Below, piece after piece: positions 6,733-14,417 of a DNA stretch of 35,698 bases. Made by a program: the position numbers and the translations under genes. Under the pieces are notes generated by a model, which saw nothing but the letters and a program-made list of their open reading frames with translations, had not been told where the DNA came from and made no database searches. How positions within the stretch are numbered: the first letter of the stretch is position 1; the number at the start of each line of letters is the position of its first letter. The stretch comes from Cytophagaceae bacterium (GTDB lineage Bacteria; Bacteroidota; Bacteroidia; Cytophagales; Cytophagaceae). The stretch covers positions 1 through 35,698 of the forward strand of contig JACMQM010000384.1 of the NCBI GenBank assembly GCA_014376985.1, given 5' to 3'.

Positions 6733-7728
6733 ATGAAAAATTTAGGTTATATAAAAAACGATAAACTCTTCACCATTAAATCCGATTGGAAGGGTACACC
6801 TATCGATAAGAACAATCGTTTCATGAATCATGAGTTTCCATTTGTGCCTAAGTTATCAGATGTTTTGAAATGGAGTTTTGAACGAAATCCGCAAAAAGAC
6901 GAAAAAAAAGCAGATGCGTTTAGACTTATTCATAAAGACGATAAAACGTTTTTAAAACATGATCGTGATTGCCTGATATGGCTGGGACATTCTACTTTCT
7001 TTTTGAGATTGAATGGTGTTAATCTTTTGATTGATCCCGTCTTTTATAAAATTCCTTTAGTGAAGCGTTATGCGGATCATGCTTTTTCTCCTCAGCTGTT
7101 TTCAAATTTACATTACCTTTTAATTTCTCATAACCATCAGGATCATTGCCAGGAAAAATCTATTCGTGAGATTTCCGCTTTAAATCCCGGACTAACTATT
7201 TTATCCGGATTAAGCATGGAAAATCTTCTGGCACCCTGGAGCAAAGGCACCACGGTGCAGACAGCCGGTTGGTACCAGCAATACCAGACATCAGATGAAT
7301 TAGCGATTTACTATTTACCTTCCAGGCATTGGTCTAAGCGAAGCCTGAACGATACCAACAGAGAATTGTGGGGAGCTTTTGTTTTTCAAACGAAAGAAAA
7401 AACAATTTACTTTAGCGGTGATACTGGATACGGAAGTCATTTTAAAGAAGCAAGAAAATTATTCCCTTCTATCGACATTGCCATTATTGGAGTGGGAGCG
7501 TACAAACCTGATTGGTTTATGCATGTCAATCATATTTCTCCGCAAGATGCTGTGAAGGCATTTCATGAATTAGGTGCCAAAATATTTATACCCATGCATT
7601 ACGGAACGTTCGATCTAAGCGATGAACCCGTGGGAGAGCCAGTGAGGCTATTGAAGGACTTTGCCAAACAAAATAAAATCAACGGAGAATTGAAGCTTTT
7701 AGATTTGGGAGAGAATTGGCTATTATAA
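6733..7728 (+). CDS. MBL-fold metal-dependent hydrolase, NAPE-PLD-like
   Basis: The 331-aa product has the metallo-beta-lactamase signature HNHQDH (His133-x-His135-x-Asp137-His138) and, in order, WLGHST (about 83-88), LLIDPVF, SRHWSKRS, FSGDTGY and PMHYGTF. The WLGHST / RHWS / GDTGY / HYGTF combination matches the N-acyl-phosphatidylethanolamine phospholipase D-like group more closely than RNase Z or glyoxalase II. Substrates would be phosphodiester or ester bonds; bacterial members are often annotated from the fold alone. There is no clear signal peptide. It is divergent from the Crp/Fnr gene and convergent with the membrane-protein gene that ends at 7734. Confidence 0.85.
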   Translation: MKNLGYIKNDKLFTIKSDWKGTPIDKNNRFMNHEFPFVPKLSDVLKWSFERNPQKDEKKADAFRLIHKDDKTFLKHDRDCLIWLGHSTFFLRLNGVNLLIDPVFYKIPLVKRYADHAFSPQLFSNLHYLLISHNHQDHCQEKSIREISALNPGLTILSGLSMENLLAPWSKGTTVQTAGWYQQYQTSDELAIYYLPSRHWSKRSLNDTNRELWGAFVFQTKEKTIYFSGDTGYGSHFKEARKLFPSIDIAIIGVGAYKPDWFMHVNHISPQDAVKAFHELGAKIFIPMHYGTFDLSDEPVGEPVRLLKDFAKQNKINGELKLLDLGENWLL

Positions 7729-7733
7729 TGTAT

Positions 7734-8111
7734 TTATTTACTCTTGCAGAGGATAAGTATAAGCCCCCAGATACCTAATGCATATTCCAATCCACCGACC
7801 CAATAGGTGGCTTTGTCTAAATGACCAAAGTAAAGAGCAGCGCTTGTTCTTGTCAGCATGATGCCTAGATAAAGACAAACAAGAAATAGCAAACCAGTGA
7901 ATCTCATTTCTTCCTTAAAGGCCGCGATAGTTAAGAATACAGTGAAACCAAGCTGAAGCCCGGTGTAGATGGTTAAGTATTCCACCTTACCGGTATTATT
8001 GAGAAATCCATAACCAAGAAAACGTGCACTGGTTTCATTTTTTACCAAACACCAAACAGTAAATAGCAGATAAAGAAAAGCATTCACGAGTAAATAAATC
8101 TGAATCATCAT
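7734..8111 (-). CDS. Four-helix membrane protein, DUF4345-like
   Basis: The 125-aa product has four hydrophobic segments: residues about 3-23, 48-65, 72-90 and 105-122. GKVEYLTIYTGLQLG between the first two resembles the conserved part of DUF4345-type proteins, whose function is unknown; this assignment is from memory. The gene ends 5 bp from the convergent hydrolase gene and starts 3 bp after the 49-aa gene upstream, so those two are probably translated from one message. Confidence 0.7.
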   Translation of the reverse strand: MMIQIYLLVNAFLYLLFTVWCLVKNETSARFLGYGFLNNTGKVEYLTIYTGLQLGFTVFLTIAAFKEEMRFTGLLFLVCLYLGIMLTRTSAALYFGHLDKATYWVGGLEYALGIWGLILILCKSK

Positions 8112-8114
8112 AGG

Positions 8115-8264
8115 TTAGGAATGCTTAAAATGTTGAATTTCTCTTTCGTGTTTTTGTGCCGCTTCCAGAGTAGGGAAGGTTCCTATATTTTTGCGCTTAT
8201 TCGTTTTAGGATCTACTTTTCTGGAGTAAATACGGTATTCTCCGGACTTAAGTCTGCGTATCAT
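8115..8264 (-). CDS. Conserved 49-aa basic protein
   Basis: Reading from the ATG at 8262-8264 gives a 49-aa protein starting MIRRLKSGEYRIYSRK and continuing with DPKTNKRKNIGTF and an Ala/Glu-rich helix ending QHFKHS. I recognise this pattern (K-S-G-E-Y-R-x-Y-S-R-K, then a short spacer, then G-T-F and a charged helix) from small hypothetical proteins of many bacteria. It could fold as a small beta-hairpin plus helix; the role is unknown. TAA at 8115-8117 is 3 bp before the next start, supporting an operon with the four-helix membrane protein. Confidence 0.75.
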   Translation of the reverse strand: MIRRLKSGEYRIYSRKVDPKTNKRKNIGTFPTLEAAQKHEREIQHFKHS

Positions 8265-8334
8265 AAAATAAGGTTTAAAGCAAACATCGATTTGATATAT
8301 GCTTTAACCCTTAAAAAATCGTGCCATCGTATAT

Positions 8335-9063
8335 CTATAAAATGAAAAGCATCAACCTACTCATGATGATCATTAAGCCATCTTCAACAATGGTGACTGT
8401 GCTCATGGGCAGATTAAACAAGGCCCCCAGACAGACACTTTTAATTTTTTGCTTGTTCAATACACTTTTTAATACTCCAATAATGCTAACTGTCATCACG
8501 ATCAGTGTGATCCAATGGGTCAGTATGGGCATGAAGTCTGTTACATAAGCCAAGCCCAATGCTAATTCGGTAAAGGCATAGAAGTATCCCCAGGCTTTTA
8601 TTTTTCCTGTTGCGAGATCATACATGGCATAACTTCCTGCAAATCCCTTTAAGTCGAGCATCTTAAAAAAGAAGAACGTCAGAAAAAAACCACCCATGAA
8701 TATAGACATGAAAGGCATCCAATGTATGCGGCCATCATGAATGGATAAGAGCAATGACAATGAAGTAATATAGGCGAAGATGATCAGAATGGGTTTGTAG
8801 GTTTGAAACCAGTTTGCAGCAGGTGCTTCTACGGTTTCAATTTTGGATACCGTTGCGGGTGCTATCTGTTATTTATTGTCTTGACCTCCTAATGATGTTT
8901 GTAGCGTGGAGGTAGAGATATGTTGATCCATAGAAAGTATAGCGGAATGACTTTCCTTGGAAACTTTTACAGCAGTAATACCCGGCACAGCTGATAGCAG
9001 GCTGTTTACTTTGGCTTCACAGCCGGCACAGGTCATGCCTGTGAGCGGATAAGTATGGGTCAT
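8335..9063 (-). pseudogene. HMA-MauE copper-type membrane protein split by an in-frame TAA
   Basis: A heavy-metal-associated domain (start ATG 9061-9063; Cys12-x2-Cys15 in GMTCAGC) runs to a TAA at 8869-8871. The same frame then stays open without indel for 177 codons. These encode a linker (QIAPATVSKIETVEAP) and a four-helix MauE/DoxX-like membrane domain with TYKPILIIFAY, DLKGFAGSYAMYD and VCLGALFNLPMSTVTIVEDG. I remember Bacteroidota proteins in which these two parts are one chain, often with a Tyr at the break. The second part has no ATG before the linker; the first plausible start is a TTG at 8758-8760, which would drop the first membrane helix. Simplest reading: a fused gene broken by one base change. 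Readthrough or a free soluble HMA protein are alternatives. It is divergent from the copper-storage gene. Confidence 0.7.
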
Positions 9064-9152
9064 GATTGAGTCTATAAGTAAATACAAAATTAGAGAAAAA
9101 ATTCCACGAGCAGCTGCTTTTTTGCTGTTGAATGTTGCAACCGGTTGTTCTG

Positions 9153-9177
9153 GACTATTTCAGAAGCTGAAATAGTC
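9153..9177. promoter_or_regulatory. 25-bp dyad between divergent copper genes
   Basis: GACTATTTCAG, then AAG, then CTGAAATAGTC: two perfect 11-nt arms around a 3-nt centre. It lies between the HMA gene (start 9063, minus) and the copper-storage gene (start 9305, plus). No T-run follows closely on either strand, so an operator is more likely than a terminator. A metal-responsive regulator is a natural guess, but none is encoded nearby. Confidence 0.5.
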
Positions 9178-9304
9178 AACAAAAAGAGGTTTTTTTTACA
9201 CAGGTATTTTTACACATCGTCTAACCATAGCTATCGGAGCTTATTTACTAATGGCATTGTTTTCCCTGACTGTAGATGTATTGTTCACCTAAATTAGTAT
9301 ACCT

Positions 9305-9676
9305 ATGGAAATGAAACCCGCTTCTCATCATCATTCAGAACATAATCACAGTGCTCTTATTCAAGAATTAGTAAATTGCGCTCTTGCGTGCGAAATGTGT
9401 TCTTCTGCTTGTTTGGATGAAAAGGATGTTACTATGATGGCCAGATGCATTGAATTGGATCGCGACTGTGCAGACATTTGTTTTCAAGCCTCAAGGCTTT
9501 TGCAACGCAACGCTGAGATTGCCCATCATTACTTAACGATCTGTGAAGAAATATGTCGTTTGTGTGCGGAAGAATGTGGTAAGCATGATATGGATCATTG
9601 CAAAAAATGTTCAGAAGCTTGTTCTCAATGTGCCAAAGCTTGTCACTCACATTTAGAAGCTATTCATGCTGCCTGA
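9305..9676 (+). CDS. Four-helix bundle copper-storage protein (Csp/DUF326-type)
   Basis: The 123-aa product contains 16 cysteines spaced on helices as C-x3-C, C-x2-C and similar (CALACEMCSSAC, CIELDRDCADIC, CEEICRLCAEEC, CKKCSEACSQCAKAC) and a His-rich N-terminus (SHHHSEHNH). In Csp proteins such cysteines line a four-helix bundle that stores many Cu(I) ions. There is no signal peptide or Tat motif, so it should be a cytosolic Csp3-like form. It is divergent from the HMA-MauE gene across a 25-bp dyad and ends at a strong bidirectional terminator. Confidence 0.9.
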   Translation: MEMKPASHHHSEHNHSALIQELVNCALACEMCSSACLDEKDVTMMARCIELDRDCADICFQASRLLQRNAEIAHHYLTICEEICRLCAEECGKHDMDHCKKCSEACSQCAKACHSHLEAIHAA

Positions 9677-9690
9677 ATTAATTCTTAACA

Positions 9691-9733
9691 TACATAAAAA
9701 AAGGGAAGATTTTATCTTCCCTTTTTTTATGTA
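9691..9733. terminator. Bidirectional intrinsic terminator
   Basis: A perfect 20-bp stem with a 3-nt loop (TTT). The inner arm is GGGAAGAT / ATCTTCCC flanked by seven A and seven T, so a U-tract follows the G/C part on both strands. It lies between the convergent copper-storage and YciE genes. Confidence 0.9.
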
Positions 9734-9745
9734 ATGAGGGGTTAA

Positions 9746-10300
9746 CTATTCTTCTTCTTCCGCAGCTTGAATATTGATTGTAGATTCAGCAATCTCTGTT
9801 AATTTTTGATCTGCGTTTTTTTCTTCATTTAGAATTTCTTCCAGGATATCTGCGGCATCATTCAATCCCAATGTTCTTGCAAATGTTCTCAATGTACCGT
9901 AAGTAGCAATTTCATAATGTTCAACTTTTTGTCCGGCAGAAATGATACCTGCATCGCGCATTGCGCCTTCGTCTGTGCTTTCCATAATTTCCTGTGCTTC
10001 TTTGATGAGACCATCCATGGCTTCACATTTTTTAGCTACAGGTTTTTTACCTAAGATGGCAAATACTTGTTCTACTTTTTGCACTTGCTCTTCTGTTTCT
10101 TCCAAATGACTTTGGAGAGCATCGATTAACTCTTGTGAAGTAGCATTTTTAGCCATTTTAGGTAGTGCTTTTGTCAAAGCTTTTTCTGCCCAGTAAATGT
10201 CTTTCAATTCGTCTTCAAATAATTTCAGAAGTTTTGATTCTTCGATAGCATATTCTGCTGTTGCTGTATTCGCGTGCGATTTACTTTTAGTGGTTTTCAT
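9746..10300 (-). CDS. YciE/YciF-type ferritin-like protein (DUF892)
   Basis: The 184-aa product matches the DUF892 family in length and motif order: [16 protein letters not shown] (about 28-43), [46 protein letters not shown] and a last helix with [12 protein letters not shown]. Glu and His at these places are the expected di-metal ligands of the four-helix bundle. The Lys/Ser/Thr-rich first 15 residues are variable in the family, and the C-terminus is acidic. YciE-like proteins are linked with stationary-phase and oxidative stress; their reaction is not settled. Confidence 0.9.
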   Translation of the reverse strand: MKTTKSKSHANTATAEYAIEESKLLKLFEDELKDIYWAEKALTKALPKMAKNATSQELIDALQSHLEETEEQVQKVEQVFAILGKKPVAKKCEAMDGLIKEAQEIMESTDEGAMRDAGIISAGQKVEHYEIATYGTLRTFARTLGLNDAADILEEILNEEKNADQKLTEIAESTINIQAAEEEE

Positions 10301-10479
10301 AGTGGTTGTAGTTTAAGTACGCAATAAGAAGGTCAAATAGTATACCATTTCATTTAAGGCCACTACAAGAGGGTTTCTCGTATTGACATGTGTACTTTTT
10401 TTCACTCCTTTATACCTTTATTTCCACAAATGGAATTTAAATTTTAGCCAAAAATGTTATAACTTCTGTTATAGAACTT

Positions 10480-11703
10480 ATGCCAAAACTATATTTCAAT
10501 ACAACACAATATGCAGACCGGCCATTGCACTATGGCAAGCTTCCTCCATGGCTTTTCAATAGAATGGCATTGCTCGGTGGTGCCATAGTGGAGTCCATTG
10601 TATTAGAGTATGGTAAGTCGGCTGTATTAAGCAGGCTCAGTGATACCTTTTGGTTTCAGGCTTTTGGCTGTGCGTTGGGAATGGATTGGCATTCTTCCGG
10701 CATTACAACTTCCGTCATGGGTTCTTTGAAAACAGCTGTTGATCCTAAGTTTAAAGAGTTGGGGATTTATATCTGTGGAGGCAAAGGAAAACATTCTACA
10801 CAAACACCACATGAATTGCTTTTATTATCCGATCGTACGGGATTAAACGGGACAGAACTGGTGCGCTCCAGCAAGCTTGCCGCTAAAGTTGACAACACAG
10901 CTATACAAGATGGATTTTAATTGTACCTGCACAATTTTATTGTAACAGACGAAGGCGAATGGGCCGCGGTTCAACAAGGGATGAACGACAGTAATGGCAT
11001 GGCTCGCCGTTACTGTCGGCATTCCAATACAGTAAAGTCTTTTGTAGAAAATCCACATGCTTTTATTTATGGAAAAAATCAGGGAGAGATTTTGAACTTC
11101 GTAGATTTAAATGCCGCTGAATCAAAGACCGGAATATTGAACATCATTAAAGAGAATCCCGCGAAAATGTTTTCGGAAATACAAAAGGTCATCATGCCTT
11201 CACATCATGAAGTACGCGCATCAAATGTCAACTTGAAACGTTTGGGCAGCATGCTCGATTTAGCGCATGATAGACACTTACAAGATTTTGAATCCTTATT
11301 GATGTTGGAAGGAGTCGGTCCAAGAACGATACAATCCCTGGCTTTAGTACGCGAAGTGATTCATGGTACACTTACTCGGTTTAGTGATCCCGTCCGTTTT
11401 TATTTTGCACATGGAGGCAAAGATGGACATCCATTTCCTGTTCCTATTAAAGTGTACGATGAGACGATCGCTATATTAAGGTCCTCTGTTGAGAAGGCCA
11501 AAATAGGTGATACCGATAAACAGTTAGCCATTAAAAATTTAACATTAGCCGCTCAAAGCATGGAGAAAATTTTTGAACCTGATCCCAATGCTTTTGATCG
11601 TGTGATCGCGAAAGAACGTGCTGAATCCTATAAGTATGGCGGACGTACAGTTTTCAGAAAATCGAAGCCTCCAAAAGATGATGGTCAACTTAATTTGTTC
11701 TAA
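10480..11703 (+). pseudogene. DUF763 protein interrupted by one in-frame TAA
   Basis: Two segments in one frame, 146 codons from the ATG at 10480 and 260 codons after the TAA at 10918-10920, together make a full-length DUF763 protein (about 407 codons). Left part: PLHYGKLPPWLF, CALGMDWHSSGITTSV, then GGKGKHSTQTP. Right part: WAAVQQGMND, ARRYCRHS, LLMLEGVGPRTIQSLALV and FAHGGKDGHPFPVP. At the break the sequence reads AIQDGF, stop, LYLHNF; family members, as I remember them, have DGYQLYHH here, so CAA to TAA is the simplest change. The codon after the stop is TTG, which might allow restart. DUF763 is uncharacterised; VGPRTIQSLA resembles a helix-hairpin-helix DNA-binding motif, which fits the DNA-repair neighbours. 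Confidence 0.8.
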
Positions 11704-11708
11704 TATTT

Positions 11709-11768
11709 AATTCCCCTTTAGGGGTTAGGGGCAAGACAGATTGATTTAACGTAACCGTTTACTATTGT
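11709..11768. repeat. Direct repeat, left copy
   Basis: A segment of about 60 bp containing CCCC-TTTA-GGGG and the 16-mer AGACAGATTGATTTAA. It recurs with small differences at 11827-11888. It begins just after the DUF763 stop. Short CCCC/GGGG hairpins of this type are, in my memory, frequent between Bacteroidota genes. Confidence 0.6.
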
Positions 11769-11774
11769 CCAGCA

Positions 11775-11798
11775 GTGTCAGGTCTGAAGACCTGACAC
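11775..11798. repeat. Intergenic palindrome
   Basis: GTGTCAGGTCT, then GA, then AGACCTGACAC: perfect 11-nt arms. It lies between the two copies of the direct repeat. No U-tract follows, so it is a palindromic repeat rather than a standard terminator. Confidence 0.65.
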
Positions 11799-11826
11799 CC
11801 AGCAAAATTTATTCTGATTTTTTAAA

Positions 11827-11888
11827 ATTTCTCTTTATAGGGGTTAGTGGTAAGACAGATTGATTTAATATAAACCGATTGCTATTCT
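11827..11888. repeat. Direct repeat, right copy
   Basis: Second copy of the segment at 11709-11768, same orientation, about 118 bp further on. The shared core includes GGGGTTAG and the 16-mer AGACAGATTGATTTAA followed by a TAA(A)CCG stretch. Together with the palindrome it fills the gap before the DUF72 gene. Confidence 0.6.
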
Positions 11889-11964
11889 TAATCACTCTTT
11901 CTCCGCAGTCTTTCTCTTTTTAAAAATGGCATGTTGTTCGCAGTGAATATTGAAAATAACGATC

Positions 11965-12708
11965 ATGAGCGGCTCCAAATTTCGTATAGGTTGTTCAGGC
12001 TATCATTATACAGCCTGGAAAAATAATTTTTATCCACAAGGTTTACAGCCGAAGAACTGGTTGGCTTATTACAGCACTGTTTTTAATGCGGTAGAATTAA
12101 ACGCCACCTTCTACCGCACACTCAAACTGGCTGATCTCACGAAGTATGCGCACAATGCGGTAAATGATTTTAAATTTGCCGTGAAGATGAATAAATATAT
12201 TACGCATACATTAAAGCTGAAAGATAGCAAATCACAAATTCAGGATTTTCAGGAATTAATATTAGAAGGGTTAGGTAATAAATGTTCTCACTTTCTATTT
12301 CAATTACCTCCGTCATTTCAATATAATGAGGAAAATTTAGAAAGGATATTAACAAATATTCCTCATCAGGCGTCTAATGTAGTAGAGCTGCGCCATGTTT
12401 CATGGTGGAACGGAGAAGTAGAAAAAGCATTTTCACAAGCAGGACTTACCTTTTGCAATGTGGATTTTCCGGGAATGAATACTCAATTTATCCATACTTC
12501 TCCTCAATTTTATTTGCGCCTGCATGGTAATCCAGAATTGTTCAAATCTTCTTATAGCATAGAAGCATTAGAAAGTTTTCACCAGCGATTTCCTGAAGGA
12601 TCTCAATGTTATAATGTTTATTTTAATAACACTTATTACGAAGCCGCTTATACCAATGCTTTGCAATTGATGGAGTTGATCGGTAAAGAAAAAATGGTTC
12701 ACCATTGA
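11965..12708 (+). CDS. DUF72 family protein (TIM-barrel)
   Basis: The 247-aa product begins MSGSKFRIGCSGYHY. The family hallmarks are present in order: IGCSGYHYTAWKNNFYP, YYSTVFNAVELNATFYR, FKFAVKMNKYITH, FLFQLPPSF, NVVELRHVSWW, FYLRLHGN and YNVYFNN(T)YYEAAYTNALQL. DUF72 proteins adopt a TIM-barrel related to endonuclease-like folds, but no activity is established. I prefer the ATG at 11965 to the upstream TTG because family homology begins near it. The gene is 9 bp ahead of the glycosylase gene, so the two are probably co-transcribed. Confidence 0.88.
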   Translation: MSGSKFRIGCSGYHYTAWKNNFYPQGLQPKNWLAYYSTVFNAVELNATFYRTLKLADLTKYAHNAVNDFKFAVKMNKYITHTLKLKDSKSQIQDFQELILEGLGNKCSHFLFQLPPSFQYNEENLERILTNIPHQASNVVELRHVSWWNGEVEKAFSQAGLTFCNVDFPGMNTQFIHTSPQFYLRLHGNPELFKSSYSIEALESFHQRFPEGSQCYNVYFNNTYYEAAYTNALQLMELIGKEKMVHH

Positions 12709-12717
12709 GTATTGCTT

Positions 12718-13467
12718 ATGCCAGAAGGACCTTCTATTTTAATCCTAAGAGAATTACTTGAACCCTTTAAAGGTAAACAAGTGATCAATGCTTCTGGGGA
12801 TGCTGACATTGATCTCGATCGATTGAATGATCATATAATATCAGACATCAGAAGTTATGGTAAAAATATTTTTCTTTGTTTCACTGGATTTTACATACGT
12901 GTTCATTTAATGATGTATGGAACCTATAAGATTAATGGACGCAAAGAAGGAACGCCCAGATTAAGAATTACCACTAACAAGGAAGAAATAAATTTCTATA
13001 CTTGTATTGTTACTTTACTAGAAGGGAAATCTGCGGATCAGTACGATTGGGATACTGATGTTTTATCCGATGAATGGAATCCTTTAAAAGCAGAGAAGAC
13101 TTTGAAAGCCATGAAGAAAGAGAAAGTATCTGATGTGTTATTGGATCAGAATGTTTTTACAGGTGTAGGAAACATCATAAAGAACGAAGTACTGTTTAGA
13201 GTAAAAATTCATCCTGAATCCTTAGTGAGCGCATTGCCAACGAAGAAATTAAAAGAGTTGGTAAAAGTGGTAAGGCAGTTTAGCTTTGATTTTTATAATT
13301 GGAAGAATAAAAATCAATTGAATAAAAACCTAAATATTTACAGTAAGAAAAAATGTCAAAGGTGCGGCATACCCAACCATACCGCTTACATAGGAAAAGG
13401 CAAACGACTGCCTTGTTTCTGTGCTAACTGTCAGGTAATGTATGCTTCCGAAGCATTAACAAAATAG
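12718..13467 (+). CDS. Fpg/Nei family DNA glycosylase (endonuclease VIII-like)
   Basis: The start at 12718 was chosen because it gives MPEGPS: Pro2 (after Met removal) is the catalytic amine and Glu3 the acid of Fpg/Nei enzymes. The 249-aa product has the helix-two-turn-helix part VLLDQNVFTGVGNIIKNEVLF (split: VLLDQNVFTGVG and NIIKNEVLF) and a C-terminal zinc finger C-x2-C (CQRC) with C-x2-C (CANC). It should remove oxidised bases and cut the abasic site by beta/delta elimination. Neighbours are DUF72 upstream and the ligase-associated repair cassette downstream, supporting a DNA-repair island. The product lacks any export signal. Confidence 0.9.
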   Translation: MPEGPSILILRELLEPFKGKQVINASGDADIDLDRLNDHIISDIRSYGKNIFLCFTGFYIRVHLMMYGTYKINGRKEGTPRLRITTNKEEINFYTCIVTLLEGKSADQYDWDTDVLSDEWNPLKAEKTLKAMKKEKVSDVLLDQNVFTGVGNIIKNEVLFRVKIHPESLVSALPTKKLKELVKVVRQFSFDFYNWKNKNQLNKNLNIYSKKKCQRCGIPNHTAYIGKGKRLPCFCANCQVMYASEALTK

Positions 13468-13469
13468 TT

Positions 13470-13775
13470 ATGCATCTTATTTAAATTATTTTGCCGCTTT
13501 ACAATAAGGAAGGACAACCTTTTTCTTTTTCTTTATATGAAGAGGTGAAAATAAAATTATCACAGCGATTTGGGAGACTCACAGCTTATACTTGTTCACC
13601 TGCAAGTGGTATATGAAAAGACGGTGATAAAATTGTAAAAGACGATATCTATGTATATTAAATCATGCTTGCTGAAATCGATCATAATTTTTGAAGGAAG
13701 TATAAGTCTAACTTGCAACTGATTTTCCAACAGGACAAATTAATTATTCCTGTTTCATCTATCACCTTATTATAA
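13470..13775 (+). pseudogene. 101-codon gene with four nonsense codons and no indel
   Basis: From the ATG at 13470 one frame runs to a TAA at 13773-13775 with coherent protein-like sequence: IILPLYNKEGQPFSFSLYEE, SQRFGRLTAYTCSPASG, KDGDKIVKDDIYVY, IMLAEIDHN, RKYKSNLQLIFQQDKLIIP. It is broken by TAA 13482-84, TGA 13614-16, TAA 13659-61 and TGA 13692-94. I recall a family of about 100-aa hypothetical proteins with FGGxTAYxRxPAxGLW, DDxxxYEVM, a Trp pair and QDxxxIR. Against that pattern both TGA codons sit at Trp positions and the third stop at a Glu position. It lies 2 bp past the glycosylase stop and abuts the convergent metallophosphoesterase gene. Function of the family is unknown to me. 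Confidence 0.7.
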
Positions 13776-14417
13776 TTATTGAATACGAATCAATTTGTCT
13801 TCTACCACCGCAATCACCTGATCATTATCCAATACTTCTATGACATAACCACCTGTAAATTCTCCGAAGCTCGGAAGTATAGCTTGCTGTTCTCCAAAGT
13901 AAAAACAGGGAAACTTTAATCGTTGGTTGGCAAGTCCTCTTAATTTTACCACTGGATGGATATGGCCGGATATGACATATTCATCTTTTACCATCAAAGG
14001 TTTCGGATGATGAGTAAAAGTAAAAGCGCCCATTCGTAATTCTTTATCATAAACAACTATGCAAATCTCTTTGTATTTTTCAAGTGGGAATTCGTCGTGG
14101 TTTCCTAACACCAAAATCATATTTACTTCCTTGTATTGATTGCGCCAGTCACAGAAACGATCCCATTCCTCATTGATGTCGCTATGAAATAAATCACCGA
14201 CAAAGATGATGCATTTGACATCGTGACCTTGCATCATCGTATCCAACCGCTCAAAGTTTTCTTCCAATGCTTGTTGCGGAACAGCAATACCGGCCTTTCT
14301 GAAATGTGTGATCTTTCCTATATGCAAATCACTGATCAGCAACGTTCGTTCTTCTTCCCACCAGATGGCTTTTTGCTCCAGTAAAGTGAACGTATTATTT
14401 TTTAGCCTGAGCTGCAT
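13776..14417 (-). CDS. pdeM: Ligase-associated metallophosphoesterase (PdeM/MPE)
   Basis: The 213-aa product shows all calcineurin-like motifs: Asp30-x-His32 (SDLHIG), GDLFH (74-78), GNHDE (105-109), the HH in FTHHP near 136 and GHIHP (151-155). Length and the start LLISDLHIGKITHFRKAG(I) match the DNA ligase-associated metallophosphoesterase family, whose characterised member (MPE) is a manganese-dependent DNA endonuclease/phosphodiesterase. The ATG overlaps the end of the helicase gene by 23 bp, so translation is probably coupled. It is the last gene of the repair cassette. Confidence 0.9.
   Translation of the reverse strand: MQLRLKNNTFTLLEQKAIWWEEERTLLISDLHIGKITHFRKAGIAVPQQALEENFERLDTMMQGHDVKCIIFVGDLFHSDINEEWDRFCDWRNQYKEVNMILVLGNHDEFPLEKYKEICIVVYDKELRMGAFTFTHHPKPLMVKDEYVISGHIHPVVKLRGLANQRLKFPCFYFGEQQAILPSFGEFTGGYVIEVLDNDQVIAVVEDKLIRIQ

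Noticed and set aside
9176-9292. Plus-strand 38-codon frame ending THRLTIAIGAYLLMALFSLT and a short tail, just before the copper-storage gene
   Set aside because: It has one membrane-like helix but no start codon upstream of the helix, and it overlaps the divergent regulatory region; evidence is too thin to call a gene.
8335-13775. Reassignment of TGA to Trp and TAA to a sense codon
   Set aside because: TGA and TAA end many intact genes here (for example the exonuclease TGA overlapping the ligase ATG) and TGG is used normally for Trp, so a genome-wide code change is not supported.
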